Assembly (NCBI GenBank): GCA_037893225.1
Contig: JAZGUH010000001.1
Span: 496,001 to 560,000 of the forward strand
Reading direction: 5' to 3'
DNA from: Hippasteria phrygiana
Taxonomy: Eukaryota > Echinodermata > Asteroidea > Valvatida > Goniasteridae
DNA length: 64,000 nt
The notes under the pieces are model-generated. The model was not told the origin of the DNA, did not search any database, and saw nothing but the letters and a program-made list of their open reading frames with translations. Every line of letters begins with the position of its first letter. The stretch's first letter is position 1. A program made the translations under genes and the position numbers. Shown here piece after piece: positions 24,701-30,232 of the stretch.

Positions 24701-26261
24701 TTCAAGTTGCTTATTATCATTGCCAGCCTGCCAGTGTAGAATACAGGTGCAAAACTTGTCAAAAATTCGGGCTTGCTCAATCATTGTTTGTCAGGTCTTT
24801 TAGAAGTCTGACTAGCAATCCCGAACAAAGAAAACTGACAATTTGGGAGACTGCCAACATAGGGCAAGATATGTAGCTCAGTTGGTAGAGTGCTGGTACG
24901 GGGTGTTCTGGAGGTCGCAGGTTCGAATCCCACTCCTGCCAGTTTTCTTCGTTCACTTTGAAAATTTATTCAAATTTACCTATTTAGTTTTCCTTGTGGA
25001 TTGTTTGATGAATTAAAACTTGAATAAATGGAGTTTTGAAACTCAAAGAGAAAAAAAAAAACAATGCAGTAAGTTAATAGCTTTATGGGAAAATGACGAT
25101 CCTCTCATCTGGCTATTAGACAGCATGCTCGTCGAAAATTCAGTGAAATCAATTTACACTCTGCTGAGGGGTCAAGGGGAATGCGCTGATTGGCCAATTG
25201 AGGTTATGCCTCAATTGCCTAAGTGAAGTGGACCAGAGATATAAAAAAACACAAGTCCTTTAAAATAAATTTAAAATAATTATCACGTTCATCAGAAGGC
25301 AAACAAGCAATGAGTCTGGCTCACTGTCAAATCAGTGACTGGGACTGAAGTCAAATTTTTTTTTACTTGCAAATTTGTTTGACTTGGACTGACTTCGCTT
25401 CAGACTTACAATGTAAGACTCGCACCGTCGCACGTAAACTTGACTTGATTTGGGATTTGACATGACTGATTTGTTCGCAACAGGGGGTCTTCAGCATTTA
25501 AGTTTTTGGTGGTAGACAAGACAGAATTTACAATGCAACCGATGACACAGAACTTCACATATGGAACTGAGCGCATGCTTTTTGGATCTATGTGCAGTGA
25601 ATCAGGACATTAACCAGTTCACGCGGGATTATTTTTCACGAACCTCGATGCCAGCCGGGTTGAGGCGGAATCAGGCCGTAATCTGCGGGTAGCACACCCT
25701 GATATTTCTGGCCTCGCTAACTGCAAGTGGGTTTATCAGTCATTCGTTCTGAATACCACAAAACCTTTGCGTGTATACATGTCACCTGAACTGTTTAACA
25801 GACTGATCTTTGACTACGATCAAACAAAAGTCTGACATTTGTGACATGTGTCATTTGCAGGATTGTGATTGGTCAATATGTCCAGAGGCAGAGCTCAATA
25901 GATCAGTCTAACTGTTCTTGAAGACTTGCTTTCTACTGACATGCTTCCATGGGATTTGCTGATGACTTTGGCTTACCGTAGCGAGGGTCTAGGGTCGCCC
26001 ATCCGTTGGCAGGGTCAATGAGATACGGCGGGGAGTGATGGTGGTGGTGATGATGGTAAAGGGCCCCGTGGTGGTAGTGGTGTGGGTGGACCGAGGCTGT
26101 CAGGGGGATCTGGCGCAAACTGGCCAGGTACTTGGCTCGATGACTGTCCCGCTGTCGCTGCTCCTCATCCGTGCTGGAGGCAGGCTCCTCACTGACGGTA
26201 CTCAAGCCGCCGCGGCTGGCCAAGTTACCACGTTGGATCTCCTCTCTCACTTGTTCTTTGT
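1..26261 (-). CDS. Gli: Gli / Cubitus interruptus zinc-finger transcription factor, partial gene (11 coding exons)
   Basis: This is the transcriptional effector of Hedgehog signalling. Gli proteins bind DNA through five C2H2 fingers, are held by SUFU, and are processed to repressors after PKA/CK1/GSK3 phosphorylation. Joining the eleven exons listed below gives about 925 codons in one frame with every splice phase matching. The order is: N-terminal conserved block (LSTVSEEP), a proline/histidine-rich part, [11 protein letters not shown] and the [15 protein letters not shown] block, the SUFU-binding motif SYGHLS, five zinc fingers (the fifth ends TKKQRGD), an acidic [11 protein letters not shown] block, and a run of RRSS phosphorylation sites. 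The start codon is outside these exons, and the C-terminal activation region lies beyond position 1. The fingers are very close to vertebrate GLI2/GLI3. A single invertebrate Gli equidistant from GLI1-3 is the likely identity, although no paralog search was possible. Confidence 0.97.
412..1069. other. Gli intron between exons 11 and 12
   Basis: A 658-bp AT-rich intron with GTGAGT donor and CAG acceptor on the minus strand. No repeat or open frame of note was recognised. Confidence 0.7.
1070..1454 (-). CDS. Gli: Gli exon 11 (post-finger acidic block, poly-Gly)
   Basis: Acceptor CTAACAG, donor GTGAGT at 1069-1064; starts at phase 0 and leaves one base. It encodes [18 protein letters not shown], then NDSGVEM and [13 protein letters not shown], which match the conserved block after the fingers in vertebrate GLI2/3. 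An eight-residue Gly run, encoded mostly by GGC, follows, then a basic stretch ending [10 protein letters not shown]. The Gly run is a triplet repeat and may vary in length between individuals. Confidence 0.93.
1455..2094. other. Gli intron between exons 10 and 11
   Basis: A 640-bp intron with GTAAGT donor (2094-2089) and CTAACAG acceptor (minus strand). It is AT-rich; nothing else was recognised. Confidence 0.7.
2095..2391 (-). CDS. Gli: Gli exon 10 (zinc finger 5 and nuclear-localisation basic tail)
   Basis: Acceptor ACATCAG, donor GTAAGT; 99 codons, phase 0 at both ends. It encodes finger 5, [19 protein letters not shown] then LRKHVKTVH (Cys-x4-Cys, His-x4-His), and the basic [15 protein letters not shown] tail that acts as part of the Gli nuclear localisation signal. 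A Ser/Glu-rich linker ([12 protein letters not shown]) follows. Finger 5 makes base contacts in the GLI-DNA complex. The overlapping open frames on both strands here are by-products of GC-rich coding sequence. Confidence 0.97.
2392..2763. other. Gli intron between exons 9 and 10, with a 16-base poly-G run
   Basis: A 372-bp intron. Positions 2558-2573 are an uninterrupted run of 16 G on the plus strand (poly-C in the transcript). The bases at 2660-2690 resemble the interior of a TTAA-flanked repeat, but no ends were found. Confidence 0.7.
2764..2928 (-). CDS. Gli: Gli exon 9 (zinc finger 3, second half, and finger 4)
   Basis: Acceptor CCTATAG, donor GTAAGT; 55 codons, phase 0. It begins [21 protein letters not shown], so finger 3 is split by the intron just after its first Cys (QCT | FEGC). 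Finger 4 is complete: [20 protein letters not shown] then HQNRTH. It joins the next exon as HSNA | KPYICK, where vertebrate GLIs have SNEKPY. All zinc ligands are present. Confidence 0.97.
2929..4021. other. Gli intron between exons 8 and 9
   Basis: 1,093 bp. Positions 3060-3300 hold a diverged relative of the TGTGACCCGC-ended MITE (see 19342 and 38619): it starts GTGACCCGCAAAAAGGGGC and contains a TTTCATATGGTATATG motif, but the right end was not found. At 3400 a GAAGGGGTTAA end may be a broken TTAA element. The rest is AT-rich. Confidence 0.5.
4022..4171 (-). CDS. Gli: Gli exon 8 (zinc finger 1, second half, and finger 2)
   Basis: Acceptor TACACAG, donor GTGAGT; exactly 50 codons. It begins HILNDHIH, supplying both His ligands of finger 1, whose Cys pair lies in the previous exon. 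It then encodes finger 2, [19 protein letters not shown] and [10 protein letters not shown], followed by TGEKPHQCT. Finger 2 of GLI does not contact bases in the known GLI1 structure but is strongly conserved, as here. Confidence 0.97.
4172..4496. other. Gli intron between exons 7 and 8
   Basis: A 325-bp AT-rich intron. The donor on the exon 7 side reads CAG then GTAATG, a weaker match than the GTAAGT or GTGAGT used at most of its neighbours. No repeats were recognised. Confidence 0.7.
4497..4805 (-). CDS. Gli: Gli exon 7 (pre-finger linker and Cys pair of zinc finger 1)
   Basis: Acceptor TGTCCCTCAG, donor GTAATG; 103 codons, phase 0. The first part is a poorly conserved polar linker ([14 protein letters not shown]). 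The end, [20 protein letters not shown] then QLVQ, is the start of GLI finger 1, with the Cys-x4-Cys spacing typical of this finger; its histidines come from exon 8. Confidence 0.95.
4986..5207. mobile_element. TTAA-flanked MITE, family D (copy 1)
   Basis: 222 bp, bounded by TTAA on both sides. Ends are TTAACCCTTTGAAGTCGG and, inverted, TTAACCCCTTGAGTACGG. The interior words AATCCATTGTTGGATTATTG and CGCTTGGCTGCAAAAGCCGG recur in the other four copies (7933, 12223, 21001, 57822). The TTAA target and CCCT start suggest a non-autonomous piggyBac-like element. Confidence 0.8.
6089..6201. repeat. GC-rich long hairpin
   Basis: Two inverted arms of about 50 bases flank a loop of about 5 bases around 6141-6146. 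The arms share GGTACC, ACCGTACGACCTACACCG and GCCCGCT in inverse order. It is isolated in AT-rich intron sequence and is probably a small foldback MITE. No second copy was seen in the window. Confidence 0.75.
6732..6763. repeat. (TAA)n microsatellite
   Basis: About eleven uninterrupted TAA/ATA triplets within an intron. Confidence 0.95.
7017..7221 (-). CDS. Gli: Gli exon 6 (Pro/Ala/Met-rich linker)
   Basis: Acceptor GGTACACAG, donor GTAAGT. The first base completes a codon begun in exon 5. It encodes [19 protein letters not shown], corresponding by position to the GLGSAFGHTPPL stretch of vertebrate GLIs, then a low-conservation segment ending [19 protein letters not shown] plus SSH. There is no known catalytic or binding motif. 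Confidence 0.9.
7222..8157. other. Gli intron between exons 5 and 6 (probable GC-AG intron)
   Basis: 936 bp. Only a GC donor (AAAG then GCAGGT at 8157-8152) keeps the frame in a way that matches the vertebrate QQR|G junction; see findings. It contains one family D MITE (7933-8121). Confidence 0.65.
7933..8121. mobile_element. TTAA-flanked MITE, family D (copy 2, shortened)
   Basis: 189 bp between TTAA at 7933-7936 and 8118-8121. The ends TTAACATCTTGAATACAG and (inverted) TTAATCCCTTCTGGCTGG are diverged, but interior words match copies 1 and 4. It lies only 36 bases from the exon 5 donor. Confidence 0.7.
8158..8434 (-). CDS. Gli: Gli exon 5 (conserved N-terminal block and SUFU-binding motif)
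   Basis: The acceptor is CACAAG preceded by an almost pure poly-C tract. The exon enters with two bases and leaves with two. It encodes [18 protein letters not shown], then [19 protein letters not shown] and [16 protein letters not shown]. The first two are highly conserved Gli/Ci blocks; SYGHLS is the N-terminal SUFU-binding motif, by which SUFU retains Gli in the cytoplasm. The exon ends HQLMRQR in the position of vertebrate ILSQQR. Confidence 0.95.
8435..8475 (-). promoter_or_regulatory. Acceptor tract of exon 5: 20-base poly-C plus CT repeat
   Basis: Plus-strand G 8446-8465 is, in the transcript, 20 consecutive C followed by TTTTGCACAAG and preceded by CTCTCTCTC. This homopolymer is the polypyrimidine tract of the exon 5 splice acceptor. 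Confidence 0.8.
8476..9584. other. Gli large intron, 5'-unannotated part
   Basis: About 1.1 kb of AT-rich sequence. No coding potential, terminal repeats or tandem structure were recognised. Confidence 0.5.
9585..9754 (+). pseudogene. LINE reverse-transcriptase C-terminal remnant
   Basis: The frame starts [19 protein letters not shown], shifts once near 9645, then reads [19 protein letters not shown] and FKRNLNSYL before a stop. The pattern RT..F.NSFFPR.V.LWNSLP....SS..L..FK..L..YL is typical of the extreme C-terminus of CR1/Jockey/RTE-type LINE proteins. Only the 3' end remains. Confidence 0.6.
10075..10210. mobile_element. SINE-like remnant with decayed tRNA head
   Basis: GGGATCTGAACCAGTAAACTC and CTATCTTGCCC resemble the T-arm and 5' arm of the tRNA-like heads at 24082 and 39574. 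The following GTTCAGGGGGGCACTAGTCAG matches sequence near 24213-24230 beside another head. The head has lost most tRNA features. Confidence 0.45.
10234..10598 (+). pseudogene. LINE (CR1/L2-like) 3' end remnant
   Basis: The frame reads [20 protein letters not shown] then [14 protein letters not shown] and [15 protein letters not shown], followed after a frameshift near 10480 by [19 protein letters not shown] and [13 protein letters not shown]. The LK...DLY.L..GKFMY...NN.LP and H.HNTR words are characteristic of the C-terminal end of CR1/L2-type LINE ORF2 proteins. A short AT-rich 3' tail with GTAATAAAG follows to about 10830. Confidence 0.7.
10599..11396. other. Intron sequence with GTTTAAAC repeats
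   Basis: LINE 3' tail, then a unit GTTTAAACACGG repeated at 10969-11018 (three irregular copies) and a short CG-rich patch (GCGCGTCGCGCGCGCG) near 11212-11226. No gene was recognised. Confidence 0.5.
11397..11625. repeat. Foldback element with a duplicated left arm
   Basis: Ends GGGAATAAATATGTGCTGGG and its inverse at 11606-11625. Each arm holds the 20-base palindrome TTTTAAACGTACGTTTAAAA or a close variant, then GCCTTGGGGCCTGGG. The left arm is present twice in tandem (about 11404-11462 and 11463-11522), the right arm once. The tip is CCCGCCTTCGGCTCGGG. Confidence 0.85.
11626..12222. other. Intron sequence, nothing recognised
   Basis: About 600 bp of AT-rich sequence without repeats or coding signal that I can identify. 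Confidence 0.5.
12223..12400. mobile_element. TTAA-flanked MITE, family D (copy 3)
   Basis: 178 bp. TTAACCTCTTGCGTATGG at the left, and TTAACACCTTGAGTACGG inverted at the right. It is shorter than copies 1, 4 and 5 because part of the left interior is deleted. Confidence 0.8.
12401..12982. other. Intron sequence with motif shared with the TGTGACCCGC MITE
   Basis: It contains GGAAAGCTTTCGTTCTC and TTTCATTTGGTGCC, which resemble the centre of the elements at 19342 and 38619. No terminal repeats were found. Confidence 0.35.
12983..14669. mobile_element. hAT-like non-autonomous element with 8-bp TSD
   Basis: 1,687 bp. Terminal inverted repeat CAAGCCTC...GAGGCTTG, extended imperfectly by AAAATTAA/TTAAATT. 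Exact 8-bp target duplication GCTGCAAT at 12975-12982 and 14670-14677. Both ends carry clusters of the subterminal word GGGTAAGTGG/GGTAAGTG in direct or inverted orientation, as expected for hAT transposase binding. The interior contains one plausible 5' exon (13793-13960), long poly-T and a 15-base poly-G run, and no transposase core. Confidence 0.85.
13793..13960 (+). pseudogene. Truncated first exon of a transposon gene inside the hAT-like element
   Basis: ATG opens [20 protein letters not shown] then [18 protein letters not shown], ending at a stop after 55 codons. The short hydrophobic start followed by basic FSRKK is a style common for N-termini of animal hAT-type transposases, and its place just inside the left end agrees. 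No catalytic region is present. The family call rests on context rather than on a recognised domain. Confidence 0.4.
14670..15741. other. Intron sequence, nothing recognised
   Basis: About 1.1 kb. There is an open frame of 118 codons on the minus strand (15526-15170) with no recognisable domain, no splice logic and no repetition elsewhere; it is probably chance. Confidence 0.4.
15742..16177. mobile_element. MITE family F, core type 1 (copy 1)
   Basis: 436 bp. Ends AGGTAGTGTACACGATTGG and inverted CCAATCGTGTATACTACCTT. The core has its own inverted pair TAGTCTAGTTCCCC/AACCAGACTACTAG. The same ends occur at 21702, 38127 and 48879. Confidence 0.8.
16592..17280. mobile_element. Possible pogo/Tigger-like MITE
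   Basis: The left end AGTCGGACTCCCTATTATCG continues with a repeated TATTATCGCGGCA. Near 17262-17279, ACCGCGAAAATACAGAGTC then CTCCG is an imperfect inverse. CGCGG words in the ends are usual for pogo-type elements. Target duplications are not clear. Confidence 0.35.
17281..18202. other. Intron sequence with possible hAT end near 17820-17871
   Basis: AAAAATCCTGAAATCATG and CTGACAAATCTAAACCCCTG resemble a hAT terminus with subterminal repeats (compare 29760-29780). The partner end is uncertain. The rest is AT-rich. Confidence 0.3.
18206..18796. mobile_element. Palindrome-ended MITE, CAGCCGATTTCACGAAA family
   Basis: 591 bp. Perfect terminal inverted repeat CAGCCGATTTCACGAAA with CTG directly outside each end, compatible with a 3-bp target duplication. 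The subterminal regions are full of related words (GCGTAACTTACGCC, TTGCGCAATTGCGCAA, GCGTAGCTGCGCAA). Confidence 0.8.
19342..19784. mobile_element. MITE family C, TGTGACCCGCTC ends (copy 1)
   Basis: 443 bp with terminal inverted repeat TGTGACCCGCTC(T/C)(G/A)(G/A)AAAAGGT. Nearly the same sequence recurs at 38619-39052. The interior contains GAGCTCCAAAGCCCTTTCCG. No coding capacity. Confidence 0.88.
19864..20048 (-). CDS. Gli: Gli exon 4 (N-terminal conserved block)
   Basis: Acceptor TCATTCAG, donor GTGAGT. The first base completes a Gly codon and the last base begins another Gly. It encodes [40 protein letters not shown] and [14 protein letters not shown]. This aligns by order with vertebrate FIRISPHR, YMDYIRSLHSSPSLSM and ATRGLSP, a region inside the repressor-type N-terminus of GLI2/3. 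Confidence 0.94.
20173..20425. mobile_element. MITE with GGGCCCAATTTCATGGCTC ends
   Basis: 253 bp with a 23-bp near-perfect terminal inverted repeat starting GGGCCCAATTTCATGGCTC and continuing TGCT. The interior has several AGCACAGAAT/ATTCTGCGCT and GCTAACG words in both orientations. A single-ended fragment is at 32452. Confidence 0.88.
21001..21219. mobile_element. TTAA-flanked MITE, family D (copy 4)
   Basis: 219 bp. Ends TTAACCCCTTCAGTACGG and, inverted, TTAACCCCTTGCGTACGG. It is the clearest copy, with full inner sequence (GGCGTCATCCGTACGC at the right). Confidence 0.88.
21451..21475. repeat. ACATGT microsatellite
   Basis: Tandem TACATG units about 50 bases from the exon 3 donor. The same hexamer forms short arrays elsewhere in the window (42596, 46455, 63585). 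Confidence 0.9.
21525..21633 (-). CDS. Gli: Gli exon 3 (N-terminal [19 protein letters not shown] block)
   Basis: Acceptor TTCCACCAG, donor GTAGGT. It enters with two bases and leaves with two. It encodes [19 protein letters not shown] then [17 protein letters not shown]. This matches vertebrate [20 protein letters not shown] very closely and is the best conserved part of the Gli N-terminus outside the fingers. The donor is GTAGGT, weaker than its neighbours. Confidence 0.95.
21909..22395. repeat. Hairpin G, interrupted by a 367-bp insertion
   Basis: TAGCCTTTAGTCAAGGC at the left and its inverse GCCTTGACTAAAGGCTA at the right, the latter interrupted inside CTAA. CG-rich arms contain GGCGCGCC-like words. 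The uninterrupted form is at 49056-49169. Confidence 0.82.
22019..22385. mobile_element. CCCTAAC-ended element with a CCTCCAAAATCCTC array, TSD CTAA
   Basis: 367 bp, ends CCCTAACTCCC and inverted GGTTAGGG, flanked by CTAA on both sides (22015-22018, 22386-22389). The interior is an irregular array of CCTCAATCCTCCAAAATCCT words, with one inverted unit (GAGGATTTTGGAGGATT) near the right end. The ends agree with the short TTAA elements at 34466. Confidence 0.8.
24082..24148 (-). mobile_element. tRNA-headed SINE (copy 1)
   Basis: The minus strand reads AGCTCAGTTGGTAGAGCTCT, then GCAGGTTCGAATCCCACTC, giving tRNA A and B boxes with a disrupted anticodon arm. It is followed by TTTTCTTTGTTC, the tail shared with 24863 and 39574. 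Not a functional tRNA. Confidence 0.7.
24863..24960 (+). mobile_element. tRNA-headed SINE (copy 2)
   Basis: GGCAAGATATGTAGCTCAGT, GGTAGAGTGCTGG, then GTTCGAATCCCACTCCTGCC. The D-arm has a two-base insertion and the anticodon loop is expanded, so it is a pseudo-tRNA. The tail AGTTTTCTTCGTTCACTTTG is shared with the other copies. Confidence 0.75.
25977..26261 (-). CDS. Gli: Gli exon 2 (N-terminal SEEP block and His-rich run)
   Basis: Acceptor GCAATCTAG, donor GTAAGC; enters with two bases, leaves with one. It encodes [34 protein letters not shown], and then [18 protein letters not shown] and [21 protein letters not shown] matches vertebrate GLI3 LSKVSEEPSTSSDE. The histidine run (seven consecutive, encoded by CAC/CAT) is not a general Gli feature. 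No in-frame ATG precedes the conserved block in this exon, so an upstream coding exon is required. Confidence 0.93.
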
Positions 26262-26377
26262 CTAGATTGCATGGGAAGACAAGATAGCTTGAAGTTAGAT
26301 TGTGCCAAGGGTCAAGTCTTGGCTGTACATTGTAGCAAGGACCAGGTTCGATAAGGACCACAGTTGACTGTGGTTGA

Positions 26378-26551
26378 CAATTGAATACCTGATTGAAAGA
26401 AGGGCCCAAGTCCACCATTTTTTGCCAAACTGCGTTAGACACAGGAAGTTACTGCTACACCATGGGCTATCATGTGTGTGACTTTTATTAAAATTTCCTC
26501 AAAATCGTTTTAAGTGGACTTGGGCCCTTCTTTCAATCACGTATTCAATTG
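26378..26551. mobile_element. Short MITE with CAATTGAATACNTGATTG ends
   Basis: 174 bp. A 36-bp terminal inverted repeat runs from CAATTGAATACCTGATTG through AAGGGCCCAAGTCCAC. It lies 117 bases upstream of Gli exon 2, and its left arm can be read in frame into that exon, giving a misleading 169-codon open frame. Confidence 0.88.
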
Positions 26552-27531
26552 TTGGTCTAACTTTCTCTGGAACGCCAGCTTCTCGGCCACAGCAACATTT
26601 GCTGTACTAAACTGAAGCAAGAGGGGATATTGTACCTCACAAATCAACCACTGGTTAAACCAATGTTCCTTGATCAAACTAGCTCTTGGGACCAGGTTCA
26701 AGTCCAGTCTGGACTCGAGTTCCTTTTTATTAAACTCGGACTCGGGTGGAATTTAAAAGGGACACACTACCTTGGAGGCATTTGGGCTACCGTACATTGT
26801 GTATAAAGCATTCATCCTAAAATTGCTAACGTTGTTGTATGGGTCAAAATCAGTCAAGTCATTGTTCTGACCCATTGGAATTCTATGCATAGAACTTCAT
26901 TTTTGACCTGTGATGACTGTTCCAGCAACTAGCTATGAGAATGACTTGGCATGCTGTGACTATTATGGAAAGAGTCAAAACCGGTTGACTGAATTTGACC
27001 TGCCATAGTACTAACCACATAGGTAATCTGACCATTGGTGACTGGTGGTGTTGAAAGTATAGGGCAGGGGAGGTGGATGGAAAATTTTGACTGATTTTGA
27101 CCTTTTAAATAGTAGAAGGGTTAAAAGTAGAATATAATAATGCACACGACCATCCCTTGAAAATGTGCTGTTTGTCCGAAAATCACTGATGAAAACAATT
27201 CGGAATGGTGCCTTGCCATTTGGTTGCATACAGTCTGCACTGAATGTCTGGATGTCAATGATTCGGTCGTTTCCTCATTTCTCTGTAAATGCTGAACATG
27301 ATTGTATTATTTTTACCTTGGAAATAGGTTGGGAAACTAACCGCAAATTTGGGGAATTTTAGGGCAATGTGTGCCTTTAAAGTTGCCGTGTCCTTGCTCT
27401 TCGACAAATTGAATTTATTTTCTCATCAAATTTTTAAATTGTATGTTTTACTCTATTGAACGAAAAACTTACACCCTCTCTTCCATTTTAAATAGAAAGA
27501 TCCATCCTGCAAGAATCAAACTATTGGTGGG
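26552..27531. other. Non-coding sequence, nothing recognised
   Basis: About 1 kb, AT-rich, with no supported gene or terminal repeat. Confidence 0.5.
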
Positions 27532-27899
27532 AATTCGGTCGATTCACAACTCGGTGCGCTGCCAGCGGCAACCGGGGAGAGGTCAAATTATGCAGTGCAT
27601 CATGGGGAAAGATCGACATCAAAAAACCGGCAGTGGGTATCGCCAATGCATCGACCGTACTTCTTACACCCCTTCTCAGCTAAATCTATCAACTTCTCTC
27701 TCTTCTTTCCCGCACAAGGTATTCCCCAATTAGTCAAAAATTGCTTTCACTCATCCACTCGCATTCGCGCGAAATCCATACTGCTGTACTGTCCACCATC
27801 TAATACAACGCGATAGATGCGATGTCGGCTCTGAAAGTGGGAAATTGGCCTTTCCCGGCTTGCCGCTGGTGGCGCACTAAGTTGTGAATCGACCAAATT
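27532..27899. mobile_element. MITE with TCGGTCGATTCACAACT ends
   Basis: About 368 bp with terminal inverted repeat of about 45 bp: AATTCGGTCGATTCACAACT at the left, and AATTTGGTCGATTCACAACT inverted at the right, continuing through GCGC..CCAGCGGCAA. No coding region. Confidence 0.87.
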
Positions 27900-27900
27900 G

Positions 27901-27988
27901 ACTTAGTAATTATTTCAATTGTATTGGTCACTATACATGTGGATACTTAGTAATTATTTCAATTATATTGGTCACTATACATGTGGAT
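27901..27988. repeat. 44-bp tandem duplication
   Basis: The unit starting ACTTAGTAATTATTTCAATT and ending ATACATGTGGAT occurs twice in a row with one mismatch (GTATTGG/ATATTGG). It abuts the MITE at 27899. Confidence 0.95.
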
Positions 27989-30173
27989 GTACAAACATGT
28001 AGCAACTTTTAAGTTTTTTTTTTTTTTTTGAAGTCTTGGACTAGACAGTGCCATCCAAAGCACAATGTTTTTGTGGTGACTAATTGTTCACTGGGATATC
28101 TTCATTTTTCTGACATTTTTCTCTTTGTATTTTCCTAATTTAAAAGCTTGGCCCCCGAGGAAGAATAGTGATGATGTATGGATTAAGATGTCCAAGATAA
28201 AAAAATAAACAAAAAATAACTTTAAAATATATAAAAACAATTATAAAAAACAGATACATAGAAAAAAATAAAATACACAATTTATCGATACAATCTGCAT
28301 CAATGTCACATGTCTTTCAGACCTAAATTAGGCCATCAACCTCATTGCGTAAAGTATCAGAGTTCAAGTCCGCTTCTATTTGTGAAATTGATTGGTCCTA
28401 GCCAGAAGGCTTCTATAGATTTCATCAAAGTTACCCCTTTATCAGACTGAAGGTTATCAGTGTTTGGGAATAACATAAATCATCCAGGCTTGGTTTATTT
28501 TATTTTATTTTTGACCAACTAGAGAGGAAAGAAGGTTAAGTGTTACACTTCGTTTCTGATTATTTTGATCCCCTCATAAAAACAAAAAGGACAAACAATT
28601 CCTACGAATGCTGCAAATATATGTGATGTGGAATTAAAATGTACAAATTGTAAACAGAATCTGATCTCCAACATGTGTGACAATCAAGAGACAATCAAAA
28701 TGCTCAAATAATCTTTCTGATGCAAAAGTCCACCCATTAAAAAGATAACATGTTTCTCACTGGAAAATGTATTTTTCAGAATTTAGCCCTACTTTAATTT
28801 CTGTGATTGCTTTTTATTTCAGCAAAAAACATCTTTGCTTTTATTAAAGGAATAAAAATACTTGATTAACTGTAACAGTAAAACAGCACAGACTGTGTGA
28901 GAATGCTTAAGTTCACATCTATGCCTGGGTTACATGTGCTCAGTCTAAACACATTTTACATAATTCCACCACTTTTGTGGAACTCAACCAATTTGCTGAG
29001 TTGAAACTTTGGATACATGTTAAATAGCTGTTGTGCGTCTTTAAACATTCTAGAAACCTGACTTTCCAATTATCTGACCACAAGGAGCCACAGGTCGGGC
29101 AATGCCCAAGGTGAGCAAGGATTCCAAGAAAGATCAGGTTATTGATGATTCATAACCCCCTCCCCTTCATTCCCCAAAATAACCCCAATAAACTCTGACC
29201 CGACACGGCAGTACCACAGGTATGTACATGTAGTACTCCAACACGAAGAGCTCATTCTTACAGTCAGAGTGCAGCTGTAGAATCAAGACTTTAAGCTGTA
29301 CCAGTAGCGAGTACAAAATGTGGCGCTCTCAATAAAGAACAGTCTCTCATCGCAAAAATAACTTCTAGATTTATTTACCATTGGAAAAAAACACATCAGC
29401 TTTAAAATGATGAAAGAATTACTAAAATCAGACCAGTGAAAAAAAAGTTATTATAATTTTAGTTTTATTAGATGATCCAGCACTATTTTAGAAATCAAGC
29501 AATAAAGTTTGTCCTTCATTTCTGCACAGCTGAACGGCTCACGATTAGGAGGTAGCCTTGGTATCTCCTAAAAGCGTCTCTCATTGGTTTATTTGTGGAA
29601 ATATCGGTCAGATCGGCCAATCAATGAAGAGTTTAGATCAGAAGCTTTAAATTGATACCAAGTTTGCATTCAAAATGGCAATGCACACGAAAAAAAAAAA
29701 AAAAAAATCTAATGAAGAAAACTAAACACAAATTCAGGTGATTATCAAAGAATCCCGAAGTCCTGACAAATCTCACCCCTGCTATGGTCTTAAGACAGAC
29801 CATAGGCAGGCCTAGGTATTCCAACAACTACACTGTACCCTACAGGCTGCATTCTCCTTTCACTAGCACTTCACCCAGCCCATTCCAATGTTGTTTTTCT
29901 ACAAAACTTGAAGGCCCCATCCTGAATGGCATGAGCTATAGGTCAAGAGTAAAAGCCATCATGATTGAGGCACTCCAAGCAGTCAATAAAGCTCAGCTAG
30001 ATTTTGTTACAACCAAGGCCCAGGGTACAGCTTGTGGGCCCTTGATTATTTACAAATGCTGTATGGATTATAGGTGTTAACCCAACAGGGAACAGCCTGC
30101 TTGCATTTCATCCAAGGATAAAATATGGGGGAATTAGGGCTGTGGTTTAAAAGTTTGTGGAAATCCCTGGCAT
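27989..30173. other. Long AT-rich non-coding stretch
   Basis: About 2.2 kb. Poly-T and poly-A runs (28014-28029, 29691-29707), and a short AATCCCGAAGTCCTGACAAA match to the repeat near 17850. No gene recognised. Confidence 0.5.
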
Positions 30174-30175
30174 CT

Positions 30176-30232
30176 GTTGAGGGTGAGGGTGGGAGTGGGG
30201 GTGGGGGTGGGGGTGGGGGTAGGGATGGGGTA
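30176..30232 (+). repeat. G5T minisatellite with G-quadruplex potential
   Basis: GGGTGAGGGTGGGAGTGGGG followed by four GTGGGGG units, then AGGGATGGGG. At least six G-tracts of three to five with one-base loops lie on the plus strand, opposite to the Gli transcript. Confidence 0.9.

Larger units (their letters stand above)
21634..25976. other. Gli intron between exons 2 and 3
   Basis: 4.3 kb with a nested MITE complex (21702-22579), a poly-G run of 15 (23832-23846), and two tRNA-headed SINEs in opposite orientation (24082 and 24863). 22580-24060 holds CTAGT/CCACTAC-type words that may be decayed hAT ends (22860-22910, 23190-23290), without a definable element. Confidence 0.5.

Noticed and set aside
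24863..24940. Functional tRNA gene
   Set aside because: D-arm insertion, expanded anticodon loop and a shared 3' tail with other copies indicate a SINE head.
25933..26442. 169-codon frame as the complete start of Gli
   Set aside because: The part before 26261 is intron and MITE sequence, and a good acceptor (GCAATCTAG) separates it from the conserved block.
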